Below, one piece after another: positions 1-9,147 of a stretch of DNA of 32,154 nt. The notes beneath the pieces are model-generated. The model made no database searches. It saw nothing but the letters and a program-made list of their open reading frames with translations, and was not told the origin of the DNA. Position numbers and translations under genes: made by a program. Source of the stretch: Acidithiobacillus sp. (lineage in GTDB: Bacteria; Pseudomonadota; Gammaproteobacteria; Acidithiobacillales; Acidithiobacillaceae); contig NZ_DAHVHY010000020.1 of the NCBI RefSeq assembly GCF_027322205.1, positions 1 through 32,154 of the forward strand, read 5' to 3'. How positions within the stretch are numbered: the stretch's first letter is position 1; each line of letters starts with the position of its first letter.

Positions 1-929
1 AAGGGACGCCGGGCGGCATCCAGTCCCTGTTCCGCAAGGCGTTGTGCCCAGTGCAGGCCATCGCCTGCTGCACCAACGATAATGGGTCCGGCACTCAGGG
101 CCAATATCTCTAGCGCCGCGGCGGCGGCAGTCGGCGCCAACCCACCACGGCCCGGCAGAGGGCCGGTAGGATGCAGGTCCCAGTCGGCGGCGCGCACCTG
201 CAGATCCGTCAGATCATCGTCCTCCGCCAGAAAAATGCTGTGCGAGCCCGCCAGTTGCACGACTTCACCCGGCAGAATCTCCGTCCAGTTAGCTTGCCGC
301 ACCCGCTCCGCAAGGACCAGATTGAACAGGGCGGAGCGGGCAGCGGACCAGAGCAGGCCGCGCCGATGGCGGTCTACCCGCATCGGCTGCCCGGATAACA
401 GTCGCGCGGCCGCCTGCAAATTACGGTGCCCGAAGCGCTGGGCGCCAAAATAGTTGGGGAACCCACCTTGCGCGAGACCTTGCAGACGGGCGTCCCAGAG
501 ACTGTGCTCTCCCGTGGTGGCGCGCAGAATGAGCTGGAAGTGATTGCCACGTAACACGCCCCGACGCAATTTACGGTCATGGCGACCGATCTGCTGAAAA
601 CGCAGGCTGTCATCTTCCAGGCTAGTCCAGTCCGGATCAGGACCCGGCGTAGCCGGCACCGTAAAACTCTGCCGGGTAACGGCATGGCGATCCTTGAGAC
701 CGGCAAAGCCCACATCACGGACCGCCACCCCCGCGCAGCGCGCCAGGCGGTTGGCCACATCCTGGGTATTGAGGCCGCGCTTCTCTACCACCAGCCAGTG
801 GTGGGCGCCCAAACCGGATGCGGCAAAGGGCAGCAGTTCCGTGACCTGAAAGTCTTCCGGAGTCTGTCGCAATTCGGCACCGAGCAGACCGCCCTCTGCG
901 GGATAGATGCGCGGCGGACTTTCAGACAT
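1..929 (-). CDS. truD: tRNA pseudouridine synthase D, 3' end cut by window edge
   Basis: TruD converts uridine 13 of certain tRNAs to pseudouridine in the cytoplasm. About 309 codons are open from the ATG at 929 to the window edge, so roughly the last 40 residues of a usual ~350-residue protein lie outside. The catalytic aspartate is in the family motif GLKDRH (D78), and [10 protein letters not shown], which follows later, is also a TruD signature. The start codon lies inside ispF and overlaps its stop by 8 bases, so the two are probably translationally coupled. The ispD-ispF-truD order is common in gammaproteobacteria. Identification is firm; nothing can be said about the C-terminus. Confidence 0.95.
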   Translation of the reverse strand, partial: MSESPPRIYPAEGGLLGAELRQTPEDFQVTELLPFAASGLGAHHWLVVEKRGLNTQDVANRLARCAGVAVRDVGFAGLKDRHAVTRQSFTVPATPGPDPDWTSLEDDSLRFQQIGRHDRKLRRGVLRGNHFQLILRATTGEHSLWDARLQGLAQGGFPNYFGAQRFGHRNLQAAARLLSGQPMRVDRHRRGLLWSAARSALFNLVLAERVRQANWTEILPGEVVQLAGSHSIFLAEDDDLTDLQVRAADWDLHPTGPLPGRGGLAPTAAAAALEILALSAGPIIVGAAGDGLHWAQRLAEQGLDAARRP

Positions 930-1401
930 GCTGAATCAAAACGACGGCGTGGGCGGCAATGCCTTCACCCCGACCGGTATAGCCCAATTGCTCGGTAGTA
1001 GTCGCTTTGATATTGACCGCATCGAGCTCCACGACGAGGTCAGAGGCAATATGGGCGCGCATCTGTGGGATATGAGTTACCAATTTGGGACGCTGACAGA
1101 CGATGGTCGCGTCCACATTGCCTACCGAAAAACCTTTCTCCTGAACCAACTGGTGACAATGCCGGAGCAGGAGCCGGGAATCTACGCCGGCGAAACGGAC
1201 GTCGGTGTCGGGAAAATGGCGACCGATGTCGCCCAGGGCGGCCGCCCCCAGCAGCGCATCGCAGATGGCGTGAAGGAGCACATCAGCATCGGAGTGGCCG
1301 GCAAGGCCAAGTTTGTAGGGGACCGTCACACCGCCGAGAACAAGGGGTCTAGCCGTCACCAACGCATGTACGTCAAAGCCATGACCAATACGCAATTGCA
1401 T
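922..1401 (-). CDS. ispF: 2-C-methyl-D-erythritol 2,4-cyclodiphosphate synthase
   Basis: IspF catalyses the fifth step of the MEP isoprenoid pathway, releasing CMP to form the cyclic diphosphate. The 159-residue length is normal. GHGFDVHAL at the N-terminus holds the zinc ligands Asp8 and His10; [21 protein letters not shown] and the C-terminal [14 protein letters not shown] are all family motifs. I chose the ATG at 1401 because GAAGAAGAG lies just upstream and because the protein then begins as the family usually does. An ATG at 1419 would add six residues but has no ribosome site. The start is 4 bases after the ispD stop. Confidence 0.96.
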   Translation of the reverse strand: MQLRIGHGFDVHALVTARPLVLGGVTVPYKLGLAGHSDADVLLHAICDALLGAAALGDIGRHFPDTDVRFAGVDSRLLLRHCHQLVQEKGFSVGNVDATIVCQRPKLVTHIPQMRAHIASDLVVELDAVNIKATTTEQLGYTGRGEGIAAHAVVLIQHV

Positions 1402-1405
1402 GGGG

Positions 1406-2119
1406 TTACTCTTCTTCATCACGAGCGGCAAGAACGGCGGCTGCCAGCACGAGATCATCCTGCAGGGTGACCTTGATATTGTCACCATGCCCGTGAATCA
1501 AACGGGGGCGCCAGCCCTGCCATTCCATCGCCGAGGACTCATCGGTGATCTGCAGATTCTGTCCGCGCGCCGCTTCCAGAGCAGCCAGCAGGGCGCCGAT
1601 GGGAAATGCCTGTGGTGTGAGAGCACGCCACAACCCCTCACGATCTACAGTGCCCAAGGAATGGTCATCCTCAGCACGCTTCAGCGTATCGGCAACCGGT
1701 ACGGCGAGAAGAGCACCCTGGGGCGAATGCGCCAGACTGTCGAGCAAAAGTAACAGGTCTTCGCGACGCAGACAGGGCCGAGCGGCATCATGCACCAGCA
1801 CCCAGTCGGACACCACTGCCCCCTGCCGCAGCAGGGCCTCCAGACCGAGGCGTACTGAATCCGCACGCAGAGCACCGCCGACGACAGGGGGCAGGAACGG
1901 CTCCTGCATGGGTCCCAGTAACTCCCGCCAGGCTCCTGTCGCAATATCCTCGCCCGGCAGAACCAACTGAATGCCGGCAACGCGCGGCTCCCGAAGGAAG
2001 GCCGCCAGGGTGTGGGCAATGACGGGACGGCCGCGCAGCAGAACGTACTGCTTGGCCTGCACAGCACCGAAGCGCTGTCCCCGTCCTCCTGCCGGGATTA
2101 CCACCCAGACGCGCTCCAT
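1406..2119 (-). CDS. ispD: 2-C-methyl-D-erythritol 4-phosphate cytidylyltransferase
   Basis: IspD couples MEP to CTP, the third step of the MEP isoprenoid pathway. The 237-residue protein starts with the nucleotide-binding signature [10 protein letters not shown] followed by the KQY segment, and contains [16 protein letters not shown] and TDESSAME, all conserved in IspD. A strong ribosome site (AAGGAGG) precedes the ATG. In many proteobacteria ispD follows ftsB; here it instead follows, by 10 bases, an uncharacterised proline-rich membrane protein, so its transcription may depend on the promoter of that upstream pair. Identification is firm. Confidence 0.96.
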   Translation of the reverse strand: MERVWVVIPAGGRGQRFGAVQAKQYVLLRGRPVIAHTLAAFLREPRVAGIQLVLPGEDIATGAWRELLGPMQEPFLPPVVGGALRADSVRLGLEALLRQGAVVSDWVLVHDAARPCLRREDLLLLLDSLAHSPQGALLAVPVADTLKRAEDDHSLGTVDREGLWRALTPQAFPIGALLAALEAARGQNLQITDESSAMEWQGWRPRLIHGHGDNIKVTLQDDLVLAAAVLAARDEEE

Positions 2120-2129
2120 GTGAACCTCC

Positions 2130-2888
2130 TTATTTGTCTTCTTTTGAAATCAGATTTGGAATGTAGCGACAGGCAGATTGTGGAGATGCATGTCCACCAA
2201 CAAATGATATCTGCTCACCAACATAAACATTCATCTGCGGCGGAACAATAGCGGTGGTGCGTACCCCGTAAGGCGCACCAGATGGGTGTACTACCGCCCT
2301 AAGATTATCCGTATATTCAGGATCGATTTTTCCATTAGCCAACTGCTCAGAGCGCGTAATAAGATTTCTGGCGATAGCTGGCGGAAGAAAACCAACGACT
2401 CTCCCGGATACTGGAGGTGGCACATTCAAGCGCACCCGCATTGGTCCATTGTCATTACAATTCTGGTCAGCCTCAAAGAGTTGGCTGCTTATCATTCCCT
2501 GGCGCGGCACCAACGGCGAGGGTGGTACTGATGGTGTCTGTGCCTGCGGACGAAGCGGCTTCAGAACAGGCTGCGGTTCGACCCTGACCTGTGCTGGCGC
2601 GGCGGTGTGCACAACGGGTTCTGGTAACTTGTTGGAGACGATGGGTTGCGGCGGCGACAGCGCTGCAGATGATTGAGGCTGCGCCGCGGCAACATGCTGG
2701 GCATTCTGGCTGGTCATCGGGGCCCTTGCGGACGGAGTCGCTGCTCCCCACTGCCACGGAGGATAAATAAAAGTCACCGATGCAAACAGTCCGGCACCTA
2801 TGAGCGTCCATCGCCATAATGGAGCCTGTCGCCACAGATGACTGAAACTGCTTTTCAGCGATTTTTGCGGGCGGGGTCCGTCTATCAT
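2130..2888 (-). CDS. Proline-rich single-pass envelope protein of unknown function
   Basis: I do not recognise this 252-residue protein. Residues 1-27 are basic and residues 28-43 form a hydrophobic segment, suggesting an inner-membrane anchor with the rest in the periplasm. Residues 50-130 are low-complexity and rich in Pro, Ala, Gln and Ser, typical of a spacer across the periplasm. Residues 135-250 look like a folded domain with the only two cysteines (C144 and C240), which could form a disulfide. The gene starts 7 bases after the AAA+ ATPase gene and ends 10 bases before ispD, so it is probably cotranscribed with both. By eye the DNA is richer in A/T than mfd. A partner or substrate of the ATPase is possible but inferred only from position. 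Confidence 0.8.
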   Translation of the reverse strand: MIDGPRPQKSLKSSFSHLWRQAPLWRWTLIGAGLFASVTFIYPPWQWGAATPSARAPMTSQNAQHVAAAQPQSSAALSPPQPIVSNKLPEPVVHTAAPAQVRVEPQPVLKPLRPQAQTPSVPPSPLVPRQGMISSQLFEADQNCNDNGPMRVRLNVPPPVSGRVVGFLPPAIARNLITRSEQLANGKIDPEYTDNLRAVVHPSGAPYGVRTTAIVPPQMNVYVGEQISFVGGHASPQSACRYIPNLISKEDK

Positions 2889-2895
2889 GGTTATT

Positions 2896-4155
2896 TCACT
2901 CTGGACACGCTACCGGCCTAGCGAAAACAACGCCTTGGCCTTCTATCAATGCCACACATCTGGCCCCCTGTTGTTTAGCCGCTATCAAAGAGTCGGCAAT
3001 GGATTCTTCGATAGCACGCATGAGATCACGGGAAGAAGCCGTGTCGGCCAGTTTCTCCTGACGCTCCATTAACCGATACAGAATTTCCGGATCGATTCCC
3101 TGATCTGCTACCTGCAGTCCATAACCTTCGATCATCCGTTCTATTTCCAACGCGGTAACACGGGCTACATCCAAACCCGTCAACCGGGAGAAAACAAAAA
3201 TCCGGTCAATCCGACTGAGCACCTCCGGCGCAAATCCTGATTCCTTCAAGGTATTCGTGGAGGCTCTGCGCATCTCGTCAGGCGCTTGGGAGTACTGCTG
3301 GCGAATATCCTCCAAGACATCAATAGCGGCATTGGTGGTCAACACAAAAATGGCTCTTGTGGTAGATATCTGTTTGCCATCAGAAGCCTCTGTGATAAAC
3401 CCGTCGTTCCACGCCGTGAGAAATTTTTTATGGATTTCCGGATCGGCCTTCTCAATTTCGTCCAGCAACACGACAGCATCCGGGCTGTCACGCAGGCCAC
3501 TGGTGAGCTTGCCGTAATTGTCTGATCCCACGTACCCCCTGGGAGACCCGAACAAGGCCGTCCCCGCCATCCCCCTGGAAAATTGTGTCATATCAATATG
3601 AAGAAGTTTCCGCCCCAGCTCCGTTGCCAGGCGCTTGCCCATGTATGTTTTACCCGTTCCCGGATTCCCCGCGAACAGAAATATCCCGACAGGCTTCCCA
3701 CGCTGCTGGAGCGCCAAACGACGGCGAATCTGCGCCGCCAGATCGTCACAAATAGCATCCTGGCCGATCACTTTTGATTTGAGTGCATGGGAGAGGGCAT
3801 CCGCATCAATAAAGGTCGCATCCGCGTTGGTGCTGAGGCGTTCTTCCAGGGCCACACGATTGGTCAGGCGATCTAGAATATCCATGATCCATCTCCTCCG
3901 CGATATGGATTGCGGTAATCGTCCGGCATGAGACATCAGACTCAACACCGCCAACACCCCAAGACCTATGAATAACAACAACACGACAACCCAGACGCCA
4001 TAACGCACCAGCAGGTTCAGATGCGCGACAAAGGCGACTAGGCGTGATTGAATAAACGGCCAGTAAAGATGGAACGCTTTGGCGATCGCTAAAACCAAAA
4101 CCATTAAGAAAAGTAGCGGCAAATAGCGGTTGATCACCGAAAGCAATCGGCCCAT
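2896..4155 (-). CDS. Membrane-anchored Clp/Hsp100-type AAA+ ATPase
   Basis: This 419-residue protein has two predicted membrane segments (about 12-33 and 52-74) followed by one AAA+ module resembling the second ATPase domain of ClpA/ClpB. Visible motifs are Walker A GNPGTGKT (163-170), a GYVG pore loop (207-210), Walker B VVLLDEIEKA (228-237), sensor-1 VLTTNA with N275, a likely arginine finger in LSRIDRI (R315), and sensor-2 SSRDL (R376). The pore tyrosine suggests it threads polypeptides. It lacks the ClpA/B N-domain, the first ATPase domain and any protease domain, and I see no ClpP-docking loop. The ATPase domain is predicted to face the cytoplasm. The substrate is unknown. It is the first gene of the minus-strand run leading into ispD. 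Confidence 0.85.
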   Translation of the reverse strand: MGRLLSVINRYLPLLFLMVLVLAIAKAFHLYWPFIQSRLVAFVAHLNLLVRYGVWVVVLLLFIGLGVLAVLSLMSHAGRLPQSISRRRWIMDILDRLTNRVALEERLSTNADATFIDADALSHALKSKVIGQDAICDDLAAQIRRRLALQQRGKPVGIFLFAGNPGTGKTYMGKRLATELGRKLLHIDMTQFSRGMAGTALFGSPRGYVGSDNYGKLTSGLRDSPDAVVLLDEIEKADPEIHKKFLTAWNDGFITEASDGKQISTTRAIFVLTTNAAIDVLEDIRQQYSQAPDEMRRASTNTLKESGFAPEVLSRIDRIFVFSRLTGLDVARVTALEIERMIEGYGLQVADQGIDPEILYRLMERQEKLADTASSRDLMRAIEESIADSLIAAKQQGARCVALIEGQGVVFARPVACPE

Positions 4156-4194
4156 CCTTTACTTTTTCCTTTTGTTATTGTGATCTATGACCTT

Positions 4195-4212
4195 GACAGG
4201 TAGTTACCTGTC
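4195..4212. promoter_or_regulatory. Perfect palindrome, candidate operator
   Basis: GACAGGTA and TACCTGTC form perfect 8-base arms around a GT centre. The site is 40 bases upstream of the AAA+ ATPase start, where a dimeric repressor or activator could act on that gene. The factor is unknown; the size and symmetry suit a helix-turn-helix dimer such as a TetR-type regulator, which is a guess. A short-loop RNA hairpin is less likely because the loop would be only 2 bases. Confidence 0.5.
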
Positions 4213-4457
4213 TGTGCATCCACTTGGCACTTGGCCACTGCTCAGTGTGATCTGAGCCCCCATTTTGCCGATCCTACGGCGGTCGCCCATCACATTAAAC
4301 GATGCCCTGCCCACTTCGTCTCAAGGTTATCTCAGATTAACGTTCATTGCGACTGGTGCGCGCCCTCAGATTCTGGGCCGGGAGAGGGACCTTATGCTTT
4401 GGTGGCAACCGACAGGGGGCACAGGGCGAGAATTAGATTGTCGCTCGGTATCCCGTT

Positions 4458-4486
4458 TTGCAGTTTCCACAGCACCCCTTTACACT
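4458..4486 (+). promoter_or_regulatory. Possible sigma-70-type promoter for mfd
   Basis: TTGCAG (4458-4463) and TACACT (4481-4486) are spaced by 17 bases and would start transcription near 4493, giving a leader of about 30 bases before the TTG start of mfd. Both boxes are imperfect matches, so this is tentative. Confidence 0.35.
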
Positions 4487-4523
4487 AGGACCCTTCAGAG
4501 TCCCCACATAAGATCAGACATTC

Positions 4524-7500
4524 TTGGATCGCAGTCTTTCTCTCGGCACCCCGCCGCGCGCCGGGGCGGCACGCGCATTTAGTCAAATTTACGGTGCTGC
4601 GGATAGCTGGCTGGCGGCGCAGATGGCGCGGCAGTGGCAGCGCCCGCTACTGATTCTGCTGCCGAACACCCGCGACGTGGAAGAATGGCGGCGCGAATGG
4701 CATTTTTTCGCACCAGACTTACCAGCGCCGCTGATTTTCCCAGACCGCGAAATCCTTCCCTATGATCGCCTGGCGCCTCCGGCGGATGCCACGGCCACCC
4801 GTCTGACCACCCTGGCGGCGCTGCCGGAATGGCGTGGCGTGTGCCTCGCCCCACTGTCCGCCGTCCTGCAGCGCCTACCGCCACGCAGCTTCCTCGACCA
4901 GCACGCTTTTGTCCTCGCCGTGGGCGACCACCTCAATCCAGAGGGTTTCCGTCAACGTCTGATCGATGCCGGCTATCGCAATGTCAGTGAGGTTTCGGAG
5001 GCCGGCGAATTGGCCTGGCGCGGCGGGATCATTGATCTCTTTCCCAGTGGCAGCCCCCTGCCCTACCGCATTGAACTCTTCGATAGAGTAGTGGAGAGCA
5101 TCCGTGCCTTCGACCCGGAAACCCAGCGTACCCTGCAAAAGGTCGAGCGGGTCTCTCTGCTCCCGGCGCGGGAAGTGCCGGTGGACGCTGCCGCGCTGCA
5201 GGAATTTCGCAGCCAGTTCCGCGCCCGCTTCAGCGGTGACCCACAACGTGCCGAGATATACCGGGCGGCCAGTCGCGGACAAGTACCCCAAGGCGCCGAA
5301 CATTATCTCCCGCTCTTCTTTCCCGAGAGCAGTCATCTGCTGATGCACTTTCCCAAAGACGGTATCATCTTTTTGCCCCCCGGCCTGGAGGCCTCCGCCC
5401 GGCATATCCGCCAGGACTGGCAGGAACGCCACGAGGAACGCGCCCACGATACCGCGTATCCCATACTGCCCCCGGACGAATTGCTTCTGACCCCCACTGA
5501 ATGGGAAGACGCTTTGCATAGCCAGGCGCTGGTGCATGGACAACAGGAAGGCGACGCGGAACGTCTGCCGACCGCCCCCCTCCCCGATCTCCATGGCCAT
5601 CCAGAAGCGCCGCTGGCCGCGCTCGACACTTTTCTGCGCCACCTGCCAACAGCAGGTCGGGTCATCCTCGCCGCCGAATCGCCGGGCCGCCAGGAGGCTC
5701 TCTCAGAACGCCTCGGCAAAGCGGGTCTGCTTCCTGTCCGCGTCCATGACTGGCCGGAGTTTCTGGCTGGTACGGAACGGATCGCCATCACCGTGGCGCC
5801 CCTGGAACGCGGCTTGCTCATCAAGGAAAATGGCTTGGTCAGACTGGCGCTGGTCTCCGAGGCGCAAATTTTTGGTGATCGCGTCTTTGCCCAGCGGCGC
5901 AGCACTAACGCCCGGCAGCGCAGCATTGAAGGCTTGGTCCGCGATCTCGGCGATTTACAGGCGGGTGACGCCGTTACCCATGAGGAATACGGCATCGGCC
6001 GTTTTCAGGGCTTGGCCACGCCCTTTGCCGCGCAGGGCGACATCAATGAATACGTGGTCCTGGAGTACGCCAACGGCGATCTCGTCTACGTCCCGGCGGA
6101 TCATCTGGATCGTATTGCGCGCTATGTGGGTAACGGTGCGACGGAACCGGTACTCTCCCGCCTGGGCAGCAATCACTGGGAAAAGGCCAAGGCCAAGGCG
6201 CGGCAAAAGGCCATCGATGCCGCCAGCGAACTGCTGGATATCTATGCGCGCCGCGCGGCGCGCACCGGTCGGGCTTTTCCCGCACCCGATGACGCCTACT
6301 GGGAATTCGTGTCCCGCTTCCCCTTTGAGGAAACCCCAGATCAGCAGCAGACCATTGACGCGGTCATTGCCGACATGACCAGTCCCCACCCCATGGACCG
6401 CCTGGTCTGCGGCGATGTGGGCTTCGGCAAAACGGAGGTGGCACTCCGCGCGGCCTTTCTGGCGGCGCACAGTGGTGCGCAGGTGGCAGTGCTGGTGCCC
6501 ACTACCCTGCTCGCCCAACAGCATTACGAGAACTTCCGGGACCGCTGCGCCGGACTGCCCCTGCGGGTGGAAGTGCTCTCCCGTTTCCAGAGTGCCAAAA
6601 CGCACAAGCAGGTGCTCGCCGCCGTGGCCGCCGGGGAGGTGGACATCCTCATCGGCACCCATCGCCTGCTGCAAAAGGATGTCGCCTTCCACGACCTGGG
6701 CCTGCTGATTCTGGATGAGGAGCATCGCTTCGGGGTACGCCAGAAGGAACGGATCAAGGCCCTGCGCGCCGAGGTGGATATTCTCACGCTGACCGCCACC
6801 CCTATCCCGCGCACCCTGAATCTCTCGCTGGCCGGCCTGCGTGACTTATCCATCATCGCCACGCCACCCCAGCGCCGCCAGCCGGTACGCACCTTTGTGC
6901 AGATCTGGGATGATGCGACGGTGATCGAAGCCTGCCAGCGCGAGCTGCATCGCGGCGGTCAGGTGTATTTTCTGCATAATGAGGTGCGCGACATTGAGCG
7001 CATGGCCACCACTCTGCGCCGCCTGTTACCGGAAGCGCGCCTGCGCGTGGCCCATGGCCAGATGCCCGAGGGCGAGCTGGAAGCAGTGATGCTGGACTTT
7101 TACCATCAGCGCTTCGACATCCTCCTCAGCACCACCATTATCGAGTCAGGTATCGACAATCCCCATGCCAACACCATCCTCATCAACCGCGCCGACAAAT
7201 TCGGTCTGGCCCAGCTCCATCAGTTGCGTGGCCGGGTGGGTCGCTCGCACCAGCGCGCCTACGCCTATCTGTTCACTCCGGACCCGCGCGCCATGAGCGA
7301 CGATGCCCGGCGCCGCCTCGATGCCATCCAGTCCCTGGAAGATCTCGGCGTCGGCTTTGCCCTGGCCAGCCACGATCTGGAAATCCGCGGGGCGGGCGAG
7401 TTGCTCGGCGAGGAGCAAAGCGGGCACATGGATGAAGTGGGTTTCACCCTCTTTATGGAATGGCTGAACGATGCGGTGGAGGCCATTCGTGCCGGACATG

Positions 7501-7967
7501 ATCCCCGCAGCCTGGAAGAACAGCGTGCCAGTGGCCCGGAAATCCATCTCAACACGCCTGCGTTGATACCCGGTGACTACCTGCCCGACGTGCACTTGCG
7601 CCTGCAACTTTATAAACGCCTCAGTGACGTGCGCAGTGATGCCGCCATTGGTGAGATCATGGTGGAGATGATCGACCGCTTCGGACCCATTCCTGCGCCG
7701 ACCCGCACCCTGTTCTGCCAGACTCGGTTGCGCTTGAGCGCCCTCCAGATCGGCATCGCCCAGATCGACGCGGGTCCTGCCGGTGCCCGTCTGCAATTTG
7801 CCGCCGAAAATCAGGTGGCCCCTGAAAAAATCATCCAGCTCATCCAGCAGCCCCACAGTATCTACCAACTGGACGGCGAGCACCGCCTGCGCATTCGCCG
7901 CGACCTACCCGATGGTGAAGCGCGCTGTCAGGAATTATTGCAACTCATTGACCAACTAAGGATCTAG
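4524..7967 (+). CDS. mfd: Transcription-repair coupling factor
   Basis: Mfd removes RNA polymerase stalled at DNA lesions and recruits UvrA for nucleotide excision repair. The 1147 residues match the usual length. The N-terminal third is UvrB-like; the polymerase-interacting region lies near 465-540 (THEEYGIGRFQGL). A superfamily-2 translocase follows, with GDVGFGKTE near residue 630, DEEH near 731 and RGRVGRS. The TRG region (DLGVGFALASHDLEIRGAG) is near 940, and the C-terminal autoinhibitory domain closes the protein. The start is TTG: an in-frame stop at 4509-4511 rules out anything further upstream, and no ATG or GTG fits as well. serB follows after 2 bases. Confidence 0.97.
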   Translation: MDRSLSLGTPPRAGAARAFSQIYGAADSWLAAQMARQWQRPLLILLPNTRDVEEWRREWHFFAPDLPAPLIFPDREILPYDRLAPPADATATRLTTLAALPEWRGVCLAPLSAVLQRLPPRSFLDQHAFVLAVGDHLNPEGFRQRLIDAGYRNVSEVSEAGELAWRGGIIDLFPSGSPLPYRIELFDRVVESIRAFDPETQRTLQKVERVSLLPAREVPVDAAALQEFRSQFRARFSGDPQRAEIYRAASRGQVPQGAEHYLPLFFPESSHLLMHFPKDGIIFLPPGLEASARHIRQDWQERHEERAHDTAYPILPPDELLLTPTEWEDALHSQALVHGQQEGDAERLPTAPLPDLHGHPEAPLAALDTFLRHLPTAGRVILAAESPGRQEALSERLGKAGLLPVRVHDWPEFLAGTERIAITVAPLERGLLIKENGLVRLALVSEAQIFGDRVFAQRRSTNARQRSIEGLVRDLGDLQAGDAVTHEEYGIGRFQGLATPFAAQGDINEYVVLEYANGDLVYVPADHLDRIARYVGNGATEPVLSRLGSNHWEKAKAKARQKAIDAASELLDIYARRAARTGRAFPAPDDAYWEFVSRFPFEETPDQQQTIDAVIADMTSPHPMDRLVCGDVGFGKTEVALRAAFLAAHSGAQVAVLVPTTLLAQQHYENFRDRCAGLPLRVEVLSRFQSAKTHKQVLAAVAAGEVDILIGTHRLLQKDVAFHDLGLLILDEEHRFGVRQKERIKALRAEVDILTLTATPIPRTLNLSLAGLRDLSIIATPPQRRQPVRTFVQIWDDATVIEACQRELHRGGQVYFLHNEVRDIERMATTLRRLLPEARLRVAHGQMPEGELEAVMLDFYHQRFDILLSTTIIESGIDNPHANTILINRADKFGLAQLHQLRGRVGRSHQRAYAYLFTPDPRAMSDDARRRLDAIQSLEDLGVGFALASHDLEIRGAGELLGEEQSGHMDEVGFTLFMEWLNDAVEAIRAGHDPRSLEEQRASGPEIHLNTPALIPGDYLPDVHLRLQLYKRLSDVRSDAAIGEIMVEMIDRFGPIPAPTRTLFCQTRLRLSALQIGIAQIDAGPAGARLQFAAENQVAPEKIIQLIQQPHSIYQLDGEHRLRIRRDLPDGEARCQELLQLIDQLRI

Positions 7968-7969
7968 CC

Positions 7970-9088
7970 ATGAGCAGCACACGCCTCGCCATTCTCAGCC
8001 CCGCCGCACACGGCCCCATGCAGCTCCCGGCCAGCATGGGGCAATTGGTGGCCCAAGTAGAAAGCCACCAGGAGGTCTGGGACTGCTGGCTGCAAAGCTG
8101 GGAACTGCCGGTCACCGTGGGCGAGATCGCGCCGTTTCTGGATGAACTCTCGCGGCAGGCACTGCATCAGGGGCGGGAAGTCATCTGGGCACCGATGAGC
8201 AGCGCCAGCAGCAGCGTGCGTCTGGTGCTGCATGGCGTGGGGCAACCCGAAGCACTGCGCCGGGCACTCACTACCCTGCATCTGCAAAATTTTATTCCCG
8301 GTCGCATACTGCATGGTCAGGGAGACGATTTGGCCCTCATTCTGCACGGACCCGATGGCCCGCTGGGCGCGGCCAACCATTGCCTCATCGAAGCCCTGGA
8401 GGGAATTTCTCTCGATGCCGCCGTGACCAGTCTCTGGGACCGGGGTCATTTTCGCCTCCTCCTGACCGATATGGATTCGACCCTCATCAGTATCGAGTGT
8501 ATCGACGAAATGGCCGCTTATCTCGGTCTCAAGCGCCAGGTCGCCGCCCTCACCGAACGCTCCATGGCCGGCGAACTGGATTTCCAGAGCTCCCTGCGCG
8601 AACGGGTGCGTCTGCTCGCTGGCACACCCGCGGACACCATCGACGCAATCATCCGCGAACGGCTCTCCCTCAGCCCTGGAGCCCGCGAGTTGGTCGCTGC
8701 AGCCAAGGCGCAGGGCGTCGAGGTCGGTGTTGTTTCTGGTGGTTTCACGCAATTTGCCCGACATCTTCAGGAAACACTGGACCTCGATTACGCCTTCGCC
8801 AATACCCTGGAGATCATCGACGGACAGATCACCGGCCAGGTGCTCGGTGACATCATCGATGCCGCCGCCAAAGCCGATATCCTCGATCTGCTGGCCGCCG
8901 GCTTAGGCACCGATGCCGGCCATTGCATCGCCATCGGCGACGGCGCCAACGATCTGCCCATGATTCGCCGGGCGGGAGTCGGCATCGCCTACCATGCCAG
9001 GGCGGTCATTCGCGCTCAGGCGGATTTCCAGATTCGCTATGGGGGTCTCGACACCGCGGCCGCCTACTTGGGCTGGAGCACCGCCTGA
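7970..9088 (+). CDS. serB: Phosphoserine phosphatase
   Basis: SerB hydrolyses O-phosphoserine, the last step of serine synthesis. The HAD catalytic module occupies roughly residues 160-372: DMDST (167-171, D167 the nucleophile and D169 the acid), ECIDE with the substrate-binding E177, SGGFT (256-260), the motif-III lysine in KADIL and GDGANDLPM (323-331). The first ~150 residues form an N-terminal regulatory-type region, longer than in E. coli SerB; it could be ACT-like but I cannot confirm this from sequence. The ATG is 2 bases after the mfd stop, indicating cotranscription. No terminator is visible after it. Confidence 0.95.
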   Translation: MSSTRLAILSPAAHGPMQLPASMGQLVAQVESHQEVWDCWLQSWELPVTVGEIAPFLDELSRQALHQGREVIWAPMSSASSSVRLVLHGVGQPEALRRALTTLHLQNFIPGRILHGQGDDLALILHGPDGPLGAANHCLIEALEGISLDAAVTSLWDRGHFRLLLTDMDSTLISIECIDEMAAYLGLKRQVAALTERSMAGELDFQSSLRERVRLLAGTPADTIDAIIRERLSLSPGARELVAAAKAQGVEVGVVSGGFTQFARHLQETLDLDYAFANTLEIIDGQITGQVLGDIIDAAAKADILDLLAAGLGTDAGHCIAIGDGANDLPMIRRAGVGIAYHARAVIRAQADFQIRYGGLDTAAAYLGWSTA

Positions 9089-9118
9089 TCTGTATGTTCC
9101 AGCCGCCCAATTTGATAC

Positions 9119-9147
9119 TTGATTTTATTTTAGACTTTGTCTACAAT
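9119..9147 (+). promoter_or_regulatory. Sigma-70-type promoter with internal palindrome, upstream of peroxiredoxin
   Basis: TTGATT (9119-9124) and TACAAT (9142-9147) are 17 bases apart, a good match to the consensus, with a leader of about 75 bases to the peroxiredoxin start. The inverted repeat TAGAC-TTT-GTCTA (9131-9143) overlaps the spacer and the -10 box, well placed for repression. The leader also contains ATGTGCG/CGCACAT arms (9154-9160 and 9175-9181) that could fold into a hairpin. A redox regulator is plausible but not shown. Confidence 0.6.

Larger units (their letters stand above)
4156..4523. other. Intergenic region between AAA+ ATPase gene and mfd
   Basis: This 368-base divergent region has no convincing gene. 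It holds a perfect palindrome (4195-4212), a tandem pair of CACTTGG (4221-4234), a weaker inverted repeat CTCAG/CTGAG (4241-4256) and a possible mfd promoter near 4458-4486. Short open frames on the plus strand show no family resemblance. It must contain start signals for both flanking genes. Confidence 0.7.

Noticed and set aside
4231-4582. Short open frames in the region before mfd
   Set aside because: No ribosome sites, no family resemblance, and one runs into mfd in another frame.
5536-6725. Long open frames on both strands inside mfd
   Set aside because: They are frame shadows in GC-rich coding DNA; the Mfd frame carries all helicase motifs continuously.
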